Source of the DNA: Larix kaempferi
Taxonomy: Eukaryota > Streptophyta > Pinopsida > Pinales > Pinaceae
Assembly (NCBI GenBank): GCA_027924585.1
Contig: BSBM01000608.1
Span: 11,940,501 to 12,004,500, forward strand
Reading direction: 5' to 3'
DNA length: 64,000 nucleotides
How positions within the stretch are numbered: position 1 is the first letter of the stretch; each line of letters opens with the position of its first letter. The position numbers were made by a program, and so were the translations under genes. Below, piece after piece: positions 11,246-22,417 of this stretch. The notes under the pieces were generated by a model. It made no database searches, was not told the origin of the DNA, and was given only the letters and a program-made list of their open reading frames with translations.

Positions 11246-14200
11246 ATAGGTTTTGTAACAAATGTGAGTGAGATTGATTTTGTTGGGGGAACATTTCTGG
11301 CTAACTTCTCCTTTGGTATTCTGGTTGATGAAGTGGTGTTCTTGTATGGCATGTTGTCCAAGGATGAGCAGTGGATCTTTTGTTGTATGGTTGATTAAAA
11401 GAATCATCGATTTTAATACATAAACATTGCTTTATGTTCCAAGCACTTTCAACAATAATCAATCTAAATCTACTAGTTAATTTGATACATCAATGTTCTT
11501 TAAAGCCACAGTATGTTGGTCGGGGAATAGTGTCAACTGTTTTTGAGGGAGACATTGTACAATTCAAAGTACTAGATGCTGATGAGTTTGGTATTTTAGT
11601 TCATAAAGTCTTCTGCAATTGCGAGGATTGTGGTGTATTTGAAGGATCCCTTATAAGATGGCATGAAAACACTTTGCTTGACCTCGATAATGTTCCTTTG
11701 GATGCTATACTTTTGGAATGTTTTTGAAGAATGTCCTTTACAGATGGTCCTTCCAGGTACTCCCCATTGTGAATATACAGATGTTAAAGGTAAAGGAACA
11801 AGGCCATACAATTCTGTAAATGAGGTAGCACATATCATAACAACTGAGAATGAGGTGAATGATATACCAGCTTCTACTTCGACAAGTGTAGCACATATCA
11901 CAACAACTGAGAATAAATCTTATTTTATTATGAGAAAGTTAAGTTGTTACATAAGTGTTCAGAAAGAAAGGATTGCATTTCCATATGTTTTGTAACAAAT
12001 GTGAGTGAGATTGATTTTGTTGGGGGAACATTTTTGGGTGACTTCTCCTTTGGTATTCTGGTCAATGAAGTGGTGTTTTGTTGTATGGCATGTTGTCCAG
12101 GGGTGAGAAGTGGATCTTTTGTTGTATGGCCGATTAAAAGAATCATCGATTTTAATGCAGAAACATTTCTTTCTGTTCCAAGAGCTTTCAACAATAATCA
12201 ATATGAATCTATTAGTTAATTTGATACATCAATGTTCTTTAAAGCCACAGTATGTTAGTCGAGGAATAGTGTCAACTATTTTTGAGGGAGAAATTGTACA
12301 GTTCAAAGTACTAGATGCTGGTGGGTTTGGTATTTTAGTTCATAAAGTCTTCTGCAATCGCGATGATTGTGGTGTATTTGAAGGCTCCCTTATAAGATGG
12401 CCTGCAAACACTTTGCTTGACCTCGATAATGTTCCTTTTGATTCTATACTTTTGGAATGTTTTTGAAGAATGTCCTTTACAGATGGTCCTTCCAGGTACT
12501 CCCCATTGTGAATATACAGATGTTAAAGGTAAAGGAACAAGGCCATACAATTCTGTAAATGAGGTAGCACATATCATAACAACTGAGAATGAGGTGAATG
12601 ATATACCAGCTTCTACTTCGACGAGTGTAGCACATATCACAACAACTGAGAATAAATCTTCTTTTATTATGAGAAAATTTAAGTTGTTACATAAGTGTTC
12701 AGAAAGAAAGGATTGCATTTCCATAGGTTTTGTAACAAATGTGAGTGAGATTGATTTTGTTGGGGGAACATTTTTGGGTGACTTCTCCTTTGGTATTTTG
12801 GTTGATGAAGTGGTGTTTTCTTATATGGCATGTTGTCCAAGGGTGAGCAGTGGATCTTTTGTTGTATGGATGATTAAAAGAATCATCGATTTTAATACAG
12901 AAACATTGCTTTCTATTCCAAGCGCTTTCAACAATAATCAATCTAAATCTACTAGTTAATTTGATACATCAATGTTCTTTGAAGCCACAGTATGTTGGTC
13001 GGGGAATAGTGTCAAATAATTTTGAGGGAGACATTGTACAATTCAAAGTACTAGATGTTGGTGAGTTTGTATTTTAGTTCATAAAGTCTTCTGCAATTGC
13101 GAGGATTGTGGTGTATTTGAAGGCTCCCTTATAAGATGTCCTGCAAACACTTTGCTTGACCTCGATAATGTTCCTTTGGATACTATACTTTTGGAATGTT
13201 TTTGAAGAATGTCCTTTACAGATGGTCCTTCTAGGTACTCCCCATTGTGAATATACAGATGTTAAAGGTAAGGGAACAAGGCCATACAATTCCATAAATG
13301 AGGTAGCACATATCAAGACAACTGAGAATGAGGTGAATGATATACCAGCTTCTACTTCGACAAGTGTAGCACATATCACAACAACTGAGAATAAATCTTC
13401 TTTTATTATGATAAAAGTTAAGTTGTTACATAAGTGTTCAGAAAGAAAGGATTGCATTTCCATAGGTTTTGTAACAAATGTGAGTGAGATTTATTTTATT
13501 ATGATAAAAGTTAAGTTGTTACATAAGTGTTCAGAAAGAAAGGATTGCATTTCCATAGGTTTTGTAACAAATGTGAGTGAGATTGATTTTGTTGGGGGAA
13601 CATTTTTGGGTGACTTCTCCTTTGGTATTCTAGTCGATGAAGTGGTTTTTTCTTGTATGGCATGTTGTCCAGGGGTGAGCAATGGATCTTTTGTTGTATG
13701 GCCGATTAAAAGAATCATCGATTTTAATATAGAAACATTGCTTTCTGTTCCAAGTGCTTTCTACAATAATCAATCTGAATCTATTAGTTAATTTGATACA
13801 TCAATGTTCTTTAAAGCCACAGTATGTTGGTCGGTGAATAGTGTCAATTTTTTTTTAGGGAGACATTGTACAATTCAAAGTACTAGATGCTGGTGAGTTT
13901 GGTATTTTAGTTCATAAAGTCTTCTGCAATTGCGAGGATTGTGGTGTATTTGAAGGCTCCCTTATAAGATGGCCTGCAAACACTTTGCTTGACCTCGATA
14001 ATGTTCCTTTGGATGCTATACTTTTGGAATGATTTTGAAGAATGTCCTTTACAGATGGTCCTTCCAGATACTCCCCATTGTGAATATACAGATGTTAAAG
14101 GTAAAGGAACAAGGTTATACAATTCCATAAATGAGGTAGCACATATCATAACAACTGAGAATGAGGTGAATGATATACTAGCTTCTACTTCGACTAGTGT

Positions 14201-14430
14201 AGCACATATCACAACAACTAAGAATAAATCTTCTTTTATTATGAGAAAAGTTAAGTTGTTACATAAGTGTTCAGAAAGAAAGGATTGTATTTCCACAGGT
14301 TTTGTAACAAATGTGAGTAAGATTGATTTTGTTGGGGGAACATTTTTGGGTAACTTCTCCTTTGGTATTCTGGTCGATGAAGTGGTGTTTTCTTGTATGG
14401 CATGTTTTCCAGGGGTGAGCAGTGGATATA
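11053..14430 (+). repeat. Large tandem array: 739-base unit, about four and a half copies
   Basis: The landmark GATATACC (GATATACT in the last unit) stands at 11123, 11861, 12600, 13339 and 14172. A second landmark, the GGTACTCCCCATTGTG region, stands at about 11755, 12494, 13233 and 14065. Spacings are 738, 739, 739 and 833-832. The longer last interval is explained by a 93-base duplication inside unit four. Units differ by scattered substitutions and few indels. The array ends abruptly near 14430, where AGCAGTGGAT runs into ATACCAGCTTCTTCT, a recombination-like junction between two positions of the same unit. Confidence 0.95.
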
Positions 14431-14444
14431 CCAGCTTCTTCTAA
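11246..14444 (+). pseudogene. Coding content of the array: alternating DUF8039-like modules
   Basis: Each unit holds two protein modules in different frames. Module one reads ERKDCISIGFVTNVSEIDF...GTFLGDFSFGILVDEVVF...SGSFVVWPIKRIIDF. Module two reads SLKPQYVGRGIVSTVFEGDIV...FGILVHKVFCNCEDCGVFEGSLIRW. Both share a G-x-V-S, FGILV, S(F/L)(V/I)xW skeleton with each other and, more weakly, with the domain at 10745. Open stretches include 11434-11727, 12110-12466, 12417-12959, 13156-13791 and 13989-14444. The same frame changes recur in every unit: a shift at the T-run after LLECF, and another before SLKPQYV. So the unit was already broken, or had unrecognised introns, before it was amplified. Function is unknown. 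Confidence 0.5.
13405..13590 (+). repeat. 93-base direct duplication inside one array unit
   Basis: The segment from TTATTATGATAAAAGTTAAG through AATGTGAGTGAGATT occurs twice back to back (about 13402-13494 and 13495-13587). It is absent as a duplicate in the other units, so it arose after the array formed. It keeps the local reading frame open (93 is a multiple of 3). Confidence 0.9.
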
Positions 14445-14600
14445 AATTTTCGAATGAAATTCAATATCGGTACCTTACAGGCCTGCAACAAATCAGGGCG
14501 CACACCTTTCAAACATTGGCACCGAACATTGTTGCTCAAATTTTTGTATATAAAAAATTCCACTTCGATCAATAGTTGAATGTGCTAAGAAATTTGATAG

Positions 14601-14819
14601 TTGAATGTTATAAATTCTATGGAATCAAATGCTCCTGTGGCCAAAGAAGGAGATGACAGAAAAAGAAGCTTGTTTACAATGAGATTAAACACAATAGATG
14701 TCTGTCAAAATGCATGGTATAAATGCCATCATATAAAAAATAGCACTTTGGGTAAGGCAATTGGTGATATTTATCAGGAGTCAGATGCTAGTACTGTCAT
14801 ATTGGAACCGTCATGTTAA
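14601..14819 (+). CDS. Unrecognised 72-codon frame after the array
   Basis: Reads MESNAPVAKEGDDRKRSLFT, then DVCQNAWYKCHHIKNSTLGKAIGDIY. The Cys/His spacing and the AW..HHI..ST..K wording look like part of a real, probably transposon-derived protein rather than chance, but I cannot name a family. It may be a downstream exon of the array's parent gene: both are on the plus strand and only about 160 bases apart. No splice sites confirmed. Confidence 0.3.
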   Translation: MNVINSMESNAPVAKEGDDRKRSLFTMRLNTIDVCQNAWYKCHHIKNSTLGKAIGDIYQESDASTVILEPSC

Positions 14820-15254
14820 ACTGTCATGCTTTTTTGCAAAACTTATTTTTGATGGGCACTTTATTCTCTAAACCATGATTAATTTTTGTGGGTTACTCTT
14901 TACAGAATTTGGATTTACATTTTACAGCTAACCTTTCTAATTTCTTTTAATTTTTTTTCCATGATCATTAATTTGTTTGATAAGTTAACATAAATAACTT
15001 AGCATTAAAATAGAAAATTCCAAATTGTTAACTTGACACTTAACCATTGGACCTTTCTATGCATATCATACCTGGAAATAAATGTACACATTTTAAATCT
15101 TTTCAGCCATGAGCATTTGCTATATAGTTAAAACTTGTATTTTCTATGTAAATGTGAAATTTTAATCAATTTTAAAATATGTATTAATAAAAAATTTACT
15201 ATAGACAGGTAATTATTTTATCTGCTGAAGGGCAAGATTTAAACCAAACCATTT

Positions 15255-15488
15255 TTGGACAGGGAATATATATACTTAAAACGTCAAAAAAAATTTGTTC
15301 GACGGTTAAAATTAGAACCAAATTCCATCCTTTGGTGGAAGCCAACAGGAGCATCGAAGGATTTGAAGGTCTTGTACAAAAAATGCTTCGATAGACAACA
15401 ACAATGGGTTGTTGGTGCAAATGAAAATATGAAGATCGATGTAAATAACATCATATGGGCATGGTCACCAAGAAGGGCCTTGCAGTAG
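15255..15488 (+). CDS. Unrecognised 77-codon frame
   Basis: Reads KFVRRLKLEPNSILWWKP, then DLKVLYKKCFDRQQQWVVGA, then NNIIWAWSPRRALQ. It is Trp- and basic-rich without a motif I recognise. It lies on the same strand as the preceding fragment, with an AT-rich intron-like gap (14820-15200) between them. It could be an exon of the same lost gene, or chance. Confidence 0.2.
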   Translation: MDREYIYLKRQKKFVRRLKLEPNSILWWKPTGASKDLKVLYKKCFDRQQQWVVGANENMKIDVNNIIWAWSPRRALQ

Positions 15489-15489
15489 A

Positions 15490-15921
15490 AAAAATTAGAA
15501 TAAACAAGAAGGGCCTTGTAGCAGTCAAGGCACAATGAGAAAATATGGGGAATAGTGTTCAGAGTGGTGGATGTTCTCAAGGGTTGATAGTAGACAAAAT
15601 TGGTTTCTAAATTTCTCTATGTGGAAGTTTTAAGCAACAAAATTGTTGTGTTCCTAAATTTCCACTTGGTCAACAAAAAGTTGTATTTTCTCATTTTCAT
15701 TAAAGTTTTATAAAAGGAAAGATACAACTTATAGCCATTGGGATTGATAATGGATGGTTATTTGTTACAAAATTGGACTTGTGATAAGTGTCGTAATTTG
15801 CACACTAACTGTCGTTAAGTGTTGTAATAGTGCTTAAGAATAATTGGCCTTTAGAAGTGGCTTATGTGCTGCACTTAAAATCAAGTAATTATCCTCAGAG
15901 TAACTACCTAAATACTAAAAT
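15490..15921. other. No feature recognised
   Basis: About 430 bases of AT-rich sequence. The phrase AGAAGGGCCTTG(T/C)AG occurs twice (about 15471 and 15509). No coding frame or terminal repeat that I can support. Confidence 0.3.
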
Positions 15922-16930
15922 ATGATCCACTATACTCAAACTGCCAAATTTAGCGGTGCTCATAGGAAAAAATATTCTATACGAGCCAATATTCTATGCA
16001 AGACAACTATATTTCTAATACTGAATGTGTTAAATCAAATATGTCACATGTCACAATATGATCCTTCCATGTGTTACTCTGGAATAAATATTCTATATGA
16101 GCCAATATTCTATGCAAGCTAACTATATTTCTAATATTGAATGTGCCAAATCAAATATGTCACGTGTCACAATATGATCCTTCCACGTGTCACTCTGGGA
16201 TATTAGATATCAACATTTAAACAAGAAAATTTATAGACGTTTTGCTTCAAAGACTATGCTGGAAAGTGGAAGTATTCTCAGAGAAACAGTGACCGCTCTT
16301 TCCCAAAGGTGTTCTATTGTTACGATTTTCTCGTAAATGAAGGGCCGGCCGACCCTTCTTATTCCAAATATTCTTTTCATAATAGTTTGACACTGCAAGA
16401 AGGGTCAGTCGATCCTTCTTGTGCTCTCTATTATGGATATAGATGAATTCTTGGATAAATATTTTCACAATTAACTACCGAAAGAAGGGGCGGCTGATCC
16501 TTCTTGTCGGAAAACAGAAGTCGGGAGAAACCATTTTTTATAGGTTAAAACTTCCAAGGTGTTCTATTTTTAAAATTGCCTCATAATTGAAAGGTCAACC
16601 GACCCTTCGTATTCCCAATATTATTTTCATTATAGTTCGACACTACAAGAAGGGTCGCTCAACCCTTCTTATTCCAAATATTCTTTTCATAATAATTCGC
16701 CACTGTAAAAAGGGTCAGTCATTCCTTCTTGTGTATTCCATTATGGATATAGCTGAATTGCTGGATAAATGTTTTCACAATTTACTATGAAAAGAAGGGG
16801 CAGTTGATCCTTCTTGTCGAAAAACAGAAGTCAGGACAAACGATTTTTATATGTTATAACTTAGTTGATTGACTGGCTATTCGGAAAATAGAAGTCAGTA
16901 CAAATGATTTTTATATGTTATAACTTAGCC
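15922..16930. repeat. Palindrome repeat copy P2
   Basis: Head region with CACATGTCAC/CCATGTG and then GTCACGTGTCAC/CCACGTGTCAC, the head being duplicated here (about 16030-16075 and 16155-16200). Then an imperfect GAGAAACAGTGACCGCTCTTTC, then GAAGGGCCGGCCGACCCTTC (16339-16358, one mismatched pair), GAAGGGTCAGTCGATCCTTC (near 16397) and GAAGGGGCGGCTGATCCTTC (near 16485). A second partial set follows from about 16560 to 16820. The last phrase (ATATGTTATAACTTAG) is repeated at 16848 and 16913. No ORF. Confidence 0.85.
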
Positions 16931-16935
16931 GATTG

Positions 16936-17110
16936 CGAAATCTTGGTTTTTGATTTTGATATATTTTCTTTCCACAACCTGCAACCCGCAAATGCAGATT
17001 GAGGATTGCGGAAAGAATGTATATATTTATGAAATAAAACCCCGCAACCCTTCTTTTCCTTCCGGCATGTTTACATTTTAAATGTCGATTTGTCTTGATC
17101 CTGCGGATGA
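16936..17110. repeat. CCGCAA-rich inverted-motif segment
   Basis: Contains CAACCCGCAA and GATTGAGGATTGCGG, short words whose complements alternate (CCGCAA against TTGCGG), then AAATAAAACCCCGCAACC, CTTTTCCTTCC and a TCGATTTGTCTTGATCC tail. The same tail follows copy P4 at about 26130-26230. It is probably the right part of the same composite repeat. Confidence 0.65.
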
Positions 17111-17972
17111 TATTACATCGGGTGATTAAAATGAAGTTTAGCTTTCCCGTTTAGCTTGTCGATGTTAGAACTAGCATTGTTCTCGATGAAACTGAGAGGC
17201 TTAATTTCTAAAAGAACGGAGAAAGCATTGGTGGTCTGAGCAAAATAGAATCATCTGGGTAGGTATTAACGGCCTCAACGGTGAACTGATCAAATCCTGA
17301 GCCTGAAACTTTGCAAGGAGAATTAAATTGTTGAGGTCTGCTTACAGTTACATATATGCACAAATAAACAGTCTAGATCGGTGATGCTGAAGATCTACAG
17401 TCATGAACACGCTTCGTGCAAAAAGGGTGAGGTGTTCTAGAAGGAGGCAGGAGATTTATCCCACAAGCAGCAGATCAATGGCCAATGGAGAAGATTGACG
17501 GTCGGGAACTACTTCTTTGATACGACATGCATGGTGCAAACAAAATTTTGGATCCACGAACTTTGGGTAGAGGCCGACGGGTTTGGACGTCGCAGATCTG
17601 AGGAGGCCGAGATCTATGACCAAGGTTTTGTTTGTGGATCTAACTTGCACGAAACATTAATGCAAGCCAAATTCGCAAAGTTGGTAAAAGTCACAGCGTT
17701 TTACAGCCAGGATTCGAGGCGACATGTGCCGGGCTTCGAGGCCACCAGGGATCAGGAAAATCGATAGCTAGGGAAGCTTCCACTCCGCAGGAGATGTAGG
17801 GGTGATAGAAAAGGATAAAAAATATAAAAAAATCACCTACACGGAGAGATGGATTCCTATTTTGCATCCGAAAGTGACAGGAGCAAGCTGTGAAGAAACA
17901 GACAGGTCAACCAAGGGCCCAAGCTAACCTCAAAAAAATAGGTAGGTTATCTGCTCTACAATAAACTATTTA
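17111..17972. other. Spacer before the 17.97-kb ORF, no gene recognised
   Basis: About 860 bases. A 90-codon plus-strand frame at 17495-17767 has no recognisable domain and I do not call it. If the ORF that follows sits in an LTR like those of element G, this would be the LTR's middle U3. That is an inference from layout only. Confidence 0.3.
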
Positions 17973-20900
17973 ATGGCTAAATTGAGTGATAGAGAACCCA
18001 TAGAAACATTGTTTACAGACAGAGACGCAGAGGTCTATGACACCATGATGATTGATGACCCCATGGAAACTGTAAAAAACAAGCTGAAACTGGTTAGGGA
18101 GCGAGGTATAGTCATGCACCAGGTCCACCAGTCCTATTTTCATCTGTTTACAGTTGGCCAAACCCTTGGTTTTCCCGAATTTGTTTAATGGTGCGCCTCT
18201 AACTACTCTTCTACCAAGAGGGAAATCATGGACACTTCCAAGTCCAATATCCTTTGTGAAATCAATACCCAAACCCTGTCAGTCCCAAAAGAGTTTTTCC
18301 ATAAATCTATAGGGTATACCAAGAAAACCCTAATCCAGTTTTTTAGACAATCCCCTGTTGAAGTAAAATAGAATTTCTACAGGTCCTGTTTGAATCCTAG
18401 TATCCAAATACAAGAGCAGGATTTCCCAGGTGAAGCCATACTATTCACGAAAGAATCAAGAGGTGTTATCACCATGATGAGCCAATTCCTAGGTCTAGAC
18501 TTTGATATGTATGTCACAAAACCTCTAATAAGTTTTCTTTTTGTCCTAGGCACCTACCCCCTGGAATCAGATGAACCAAGCCAGTCTACCCAATGTGCAT
18601 GCCTCAAGTTTGATGAAGTTTTGGTTGAAAGTATACACTCCCAGCTAAAGAATTTCCAGGAAACATGGATTTTCAGATTTTAGTCCTACTTACTAAAAAT
18701 GTTCCTGGCATTCAATGAGGAAAACTTACAAATGCCGGAGGTACTACTTACTCAAGATATGTACATTGATTACACCAAGTTCCATGATGAGCTCATGTTT
18801 GAGGTTTATCAGGTCATTTTCCAAAAGAATCTGCCTAGAGTATTACTAGAAATGCAGGAGTTACTACAGCTTTCTCCTGAGAAGATGGTTGGAGATTGGT
18901 TCCTTTCAGAGCATGGAATAATCATTAGGGTTTATGATTTTTCTTATGCACCCTACATGCTACCAGTTTTCCTGACCCCCAGAATGTTTGCATTAGAATT
19001 CATCAGACAAAAATTGAAGGTAGAAGCTGAGCACTTTCTAGATCATAGAAAGTGCTCTGATATTGTGTTTCCATGGACTGTAGGTCCATTCTTAATAAAA
19101 AACAAAGGAGCTCTTACAGCCATCAAATGCAAGATAAAGGAGATGGGTTTCTAAAAGGAAGCACCCTTAAACTATGATCCCCACCACATCATTTCCAACA
19201 GGAGGAAGGAAAGCAACAGGAAGGCTTTTGTGCATTTCGAAATTCTAGGCATGGCAGAAGCTGCAAATTTATTGGAATGTCCTAGTAGGAGCCAGATGGA
19301 AATATACACACCTGAGAGCTCCTCCATGTTGACACAAGGGAACACACCCACAGTGCCTGACTCTTCTAGCCTAGTCCTATCAGTGCTAGCAACCATTCCT
19401 ATGGCCATCAACTTAATAAAGTCCAGTAAGGAAGCTGACAGTGTCCCTATGGACACAGAAGGGGAAGCTGAGAGAGCCCCAAAGAGGCAGAAAACTGATG
19501 AATCTGAGCAATAGCTAGTACCAATGGGGACTTGAAAAGGAAAAAAGAAACAAGTGGATAGGCTACCAGCATTTGAGATCAAAGAGTATGTCTTTAACCC
19601 AGCAACCACTGAGCCTGCTGCCTTAAGAAAGACTAGAGATGAGTTGATAGATGAATACAAGGTGGACTCACGGGTAGCCTCAGAGGAGTCCAAGTTATAT
19701 ACTAAAGTAAAGAAAATTTCAAGCAAAGAAGTCTCTCTAGTGACTAGCAGGAGCCTCGCTCAGAACACACTAAGTTTGGCCTTGTCCACCAAGAGCAAGG
19801 CCACTGACCTAAGGATGAATTTAGAGGACATCCCTATTCTAGATGTAATAAACTTGCAAAAAGAAAATTTATACTAAACTGTTGAGGACAGCTTTGGAGC
19901 TATCAAAGGTATAGGTCAGTAAGAGTAAGGTTTCCAGCCAGCTCAAGAAGGAAAAGATGGAAAACAAAGCTCATAAGACAAAGATAAAGAAATTGCAGGG
20001 TGACATAATGGCCACTGAGGGCCATCCTGATAAAAGAGCCAGCATTCAAAACCTACTCAATAGAAAATACAACATCATCCAATCTCTAAAAAAGGGGTTG
20101 AAAATCCCCTCTACCCAGTTAGTAGCAGTCTCTGAGCTAACATAATTGGAGGAAAAGAAGGAGAATTTGCAAACCGACTTGACAAACTGTAGGGCCAAGC
20201 TATTGAAGCTTGAAGCAAAGGAAAAACAATGGCAGATAGATATAGCCACTGTGGTGGCAAGTGAGAAAATCTCAAAGGCCAGAGTGGAAGATCTTGAGAA
20301 GAGACTATAGCAGAAAGAGCAAGAAGTAGAAAGCATGGCCACACCATCCATAGAGGCTGGTGATTTCTCCCTGGTAGGGGATATAGCCAAAGATGTAATG
20401 TCCCCACCCTTAGACCCAATGCAAGGAAGGGAACTTGATGCCATTCTATGGGGATTTTCATAAAACTTAGCCAATTCATTAGATTCACAGCCATAAAATA
20501 GATGTGTGTAGATGTAAATCAAGCAAATATGCACAGCGAAAATAAACTCATCCACACACATGTTTTCATATGCACTCAATATATCAATAACAATCATTAA
20601 TTTAAACACTGCAGAGGTAAAACACATAGATAGAAAACACTTATCTTTCTTGTGCAATTGTCCCAAACAACTAGCTATGTCACTGCAATGTTCCTCCCAA
20701 CCATAGGTCTCTGCCCAGCCTGTATTCTTTTAGCACTCAGAGACCACCCCCGAGCTGGGCATGATATCTACAAGGAAAGGGAACCCTCAAGCACAGCACA
20801 GCCCAAAGCAATGGATACCCATCTCAACCCCAACATTCTCTTGCACACCAAACTCCGATATGGCTCTAGAACACACTTCTAGCAGTGGGACTTAGGAACT

Positions 20901-22417
20901 AGATGGACAAGGGTTTTCCCCAAAATGTAGGCACAGCAAAAACAGATTGTGGGAAGAGAAAATCAACCCCAGGGAAGAAAATCGATTTCTCCCACATATG
21001 TATGAGCATTCAATAGGTCAAAACAGCCTCAGTTAAACCACCAGTCCGATTCCCCTTCTTCCTCACTAGTATACACCACAAAAATGCCCTTCTCCCAGCT
21101 GAGAATGAAAGAAAACACATAAGTTCGATGGGGAAAAACTCCCAACAAGCTCCCCTAACTCGTGAGAGAGCCCATCTGGTTGATAAATAATGGCTTGGGA
21201 GGGGGGGGCAATTCATGGCTATTTTCTTTCCCAAGAAGCAAAACGTGATTTCCCATGCAAGGTGTGGTTTCCCCACACCCGAATTTGAACAACCATGCCT
21301 CTCATTCCCCAAGGCATTAACTACCTCAACCAACTCTTGGGAGAAATCAATGATTGGGTACAAAAGTCAACATGGGTAGTTGAGGGTTTGATGGGTTCTC
21401 TCATTGACACTTGGATTGACTTGACTGGCTCCAAGGGTTTGAATGTTTTCCCTCCCAATTCCTTGTAAAATCATGCCCCCATCTCTTATTGCATTTCATA
21501 GCTAGTTGTGGGTATTTTATTAAAATGCATATTTACATGATGTTTAAAATTCCAATGTGCCTGGCTAGCACGCAAATCATATGCATCAATAAATCGATGG
21601 CGGGGCCTTAGCCTTGAGCTCCTCACCATGATTTCATAACAATATTACATCATTTACAATTTTAATGCCATGGGGTCAAACTGGGGACGTTACAAAAGCT
21701 AGTCTGGAAGACGTGAAAATAACAAGATTAAAAAAGCAAAATGTGAATCTGAAAACCATGAAGGATAATGTAGAAAGAGAAAAGGAGGCTTGGGAAGCCA
21801 AGCACCAAAAGTTGCAGGGTAAATATGATGAGTTGGCAAGACAAGCTACAATGAAGACTTCCTTGCTAGAGGCTAGGCAGGTCATCTGGGATGGCATTAT
21901 TGAAGAAGCAGGAAAATTGAGGCCCTTCCTCGATTTTGTCTTGGACAAGGAAGCAGTGATAAAATTAGCCAAGAGTAGTGTGACAGCAACAAATGAGAAA
22001 TTGAATAAAAAACTTGTAGAGTATACTAAGAATGCCATTGAATTCCTGAATGGCTTATCTGAGGAGCAGGTCAATACAACTGGTGTAACAGACAGGTTTT
22101 CCATCATCATTGGAGCCAAAAAAGTGATGCACAAGCAAAAGGCTATTCAAGCTAAAATAGATGGCATGGCACAGCAGATCAAGTATTTCAAAGACATGTT
22201 TGACCTTTTGTTCAAGAAAGGGTTAGCTCTCTTTTGGGAGGAGGGTGGAACAATGCTCACAGAAGAAGAATATCATAAGAAATTGGCAGGATGTAAAGTG
22301 CATTTCAACGATTTTGCAGGTATGGATCAATTGCTATCAAGGAAGACAGTGGTGGAGAAAATGGTAAAGGATTTTGAGTTAAGCATGATGTTCAAGGAGG
22401 CTAGTGCACATATATGA
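17973..22417 (+). pseudogene. Relic A of the U3-ORF protein family, split by a solo LTR
   Basis: One plus frame runs from a Met at 17973 to 19877, interrupted only by point stops (about 18186, 18369, 18681, 19152, 19512 and 19875, and a TGA near 19533). It then shifts by one into a coiled-coil part (about 19930-20390) and resumes after the solo LTR at 21695-22417. The segment GDWFLSEHGIIIRVYDF, then APYMLPVFLTPRMFA, then EFIRQKL parallels YGDFYFSEQGTYLRMFGG, then PPYIFPQYATDY, then EVVRQIF of the element G ORF. The C-terminal GMDQLLSRKTVVEKM parallels its DDLQHYIGM region. Without the LTR and one target copy, length is about 1,046 codons, close to the 1,077 of G. Function unknown; a coiled-coil oligomer is plausible. 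Start codon is uncertain because the relatives have a short basic lead that is not visible here. Confidence 0.7.
20394..21694 (+). repeat. Solo LTR (1,301 bases) inside relic A
   Basis: Begins TGTAATGTCCCC and ends GGGGACGTTACA. It is flanked by AAAGA on the left and AAAGC on the right, a five-base target duplication with one later change. Joining the flanks with one copy of the duplication removed brings the two halves of relic A into the same reading frame, which independently confirms both ends. There is no internal retrotransposon sequence, so it is a solo LTR left by recombination. Orientation is inferred from the TGTAATGTCCCC start shared with the LTR at 1463-3214 read in its own orientation. 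Confidence 0.9.

Noticed and set aside
11434-12466. Module two as an RNA polymerase subunit (RPB7-like) fragment
   Set aside because: The resemblance is limited to a few words (FxGDIV, FGILV); the FGILV..S(F/L)(V/I)xW pattern shared with the other modules fits a DUF8039-like repeat better.
17495-17767. 90-codon plus frame before relic A
   Set aside because: No recognisable motif, stops close on both sides, and no matching segment before relic B or the G ORF.
21010-21363. 117-codon minus frame inside the solo LTR
   Set aside because: LTR sequence without domain similarity; likely chance.
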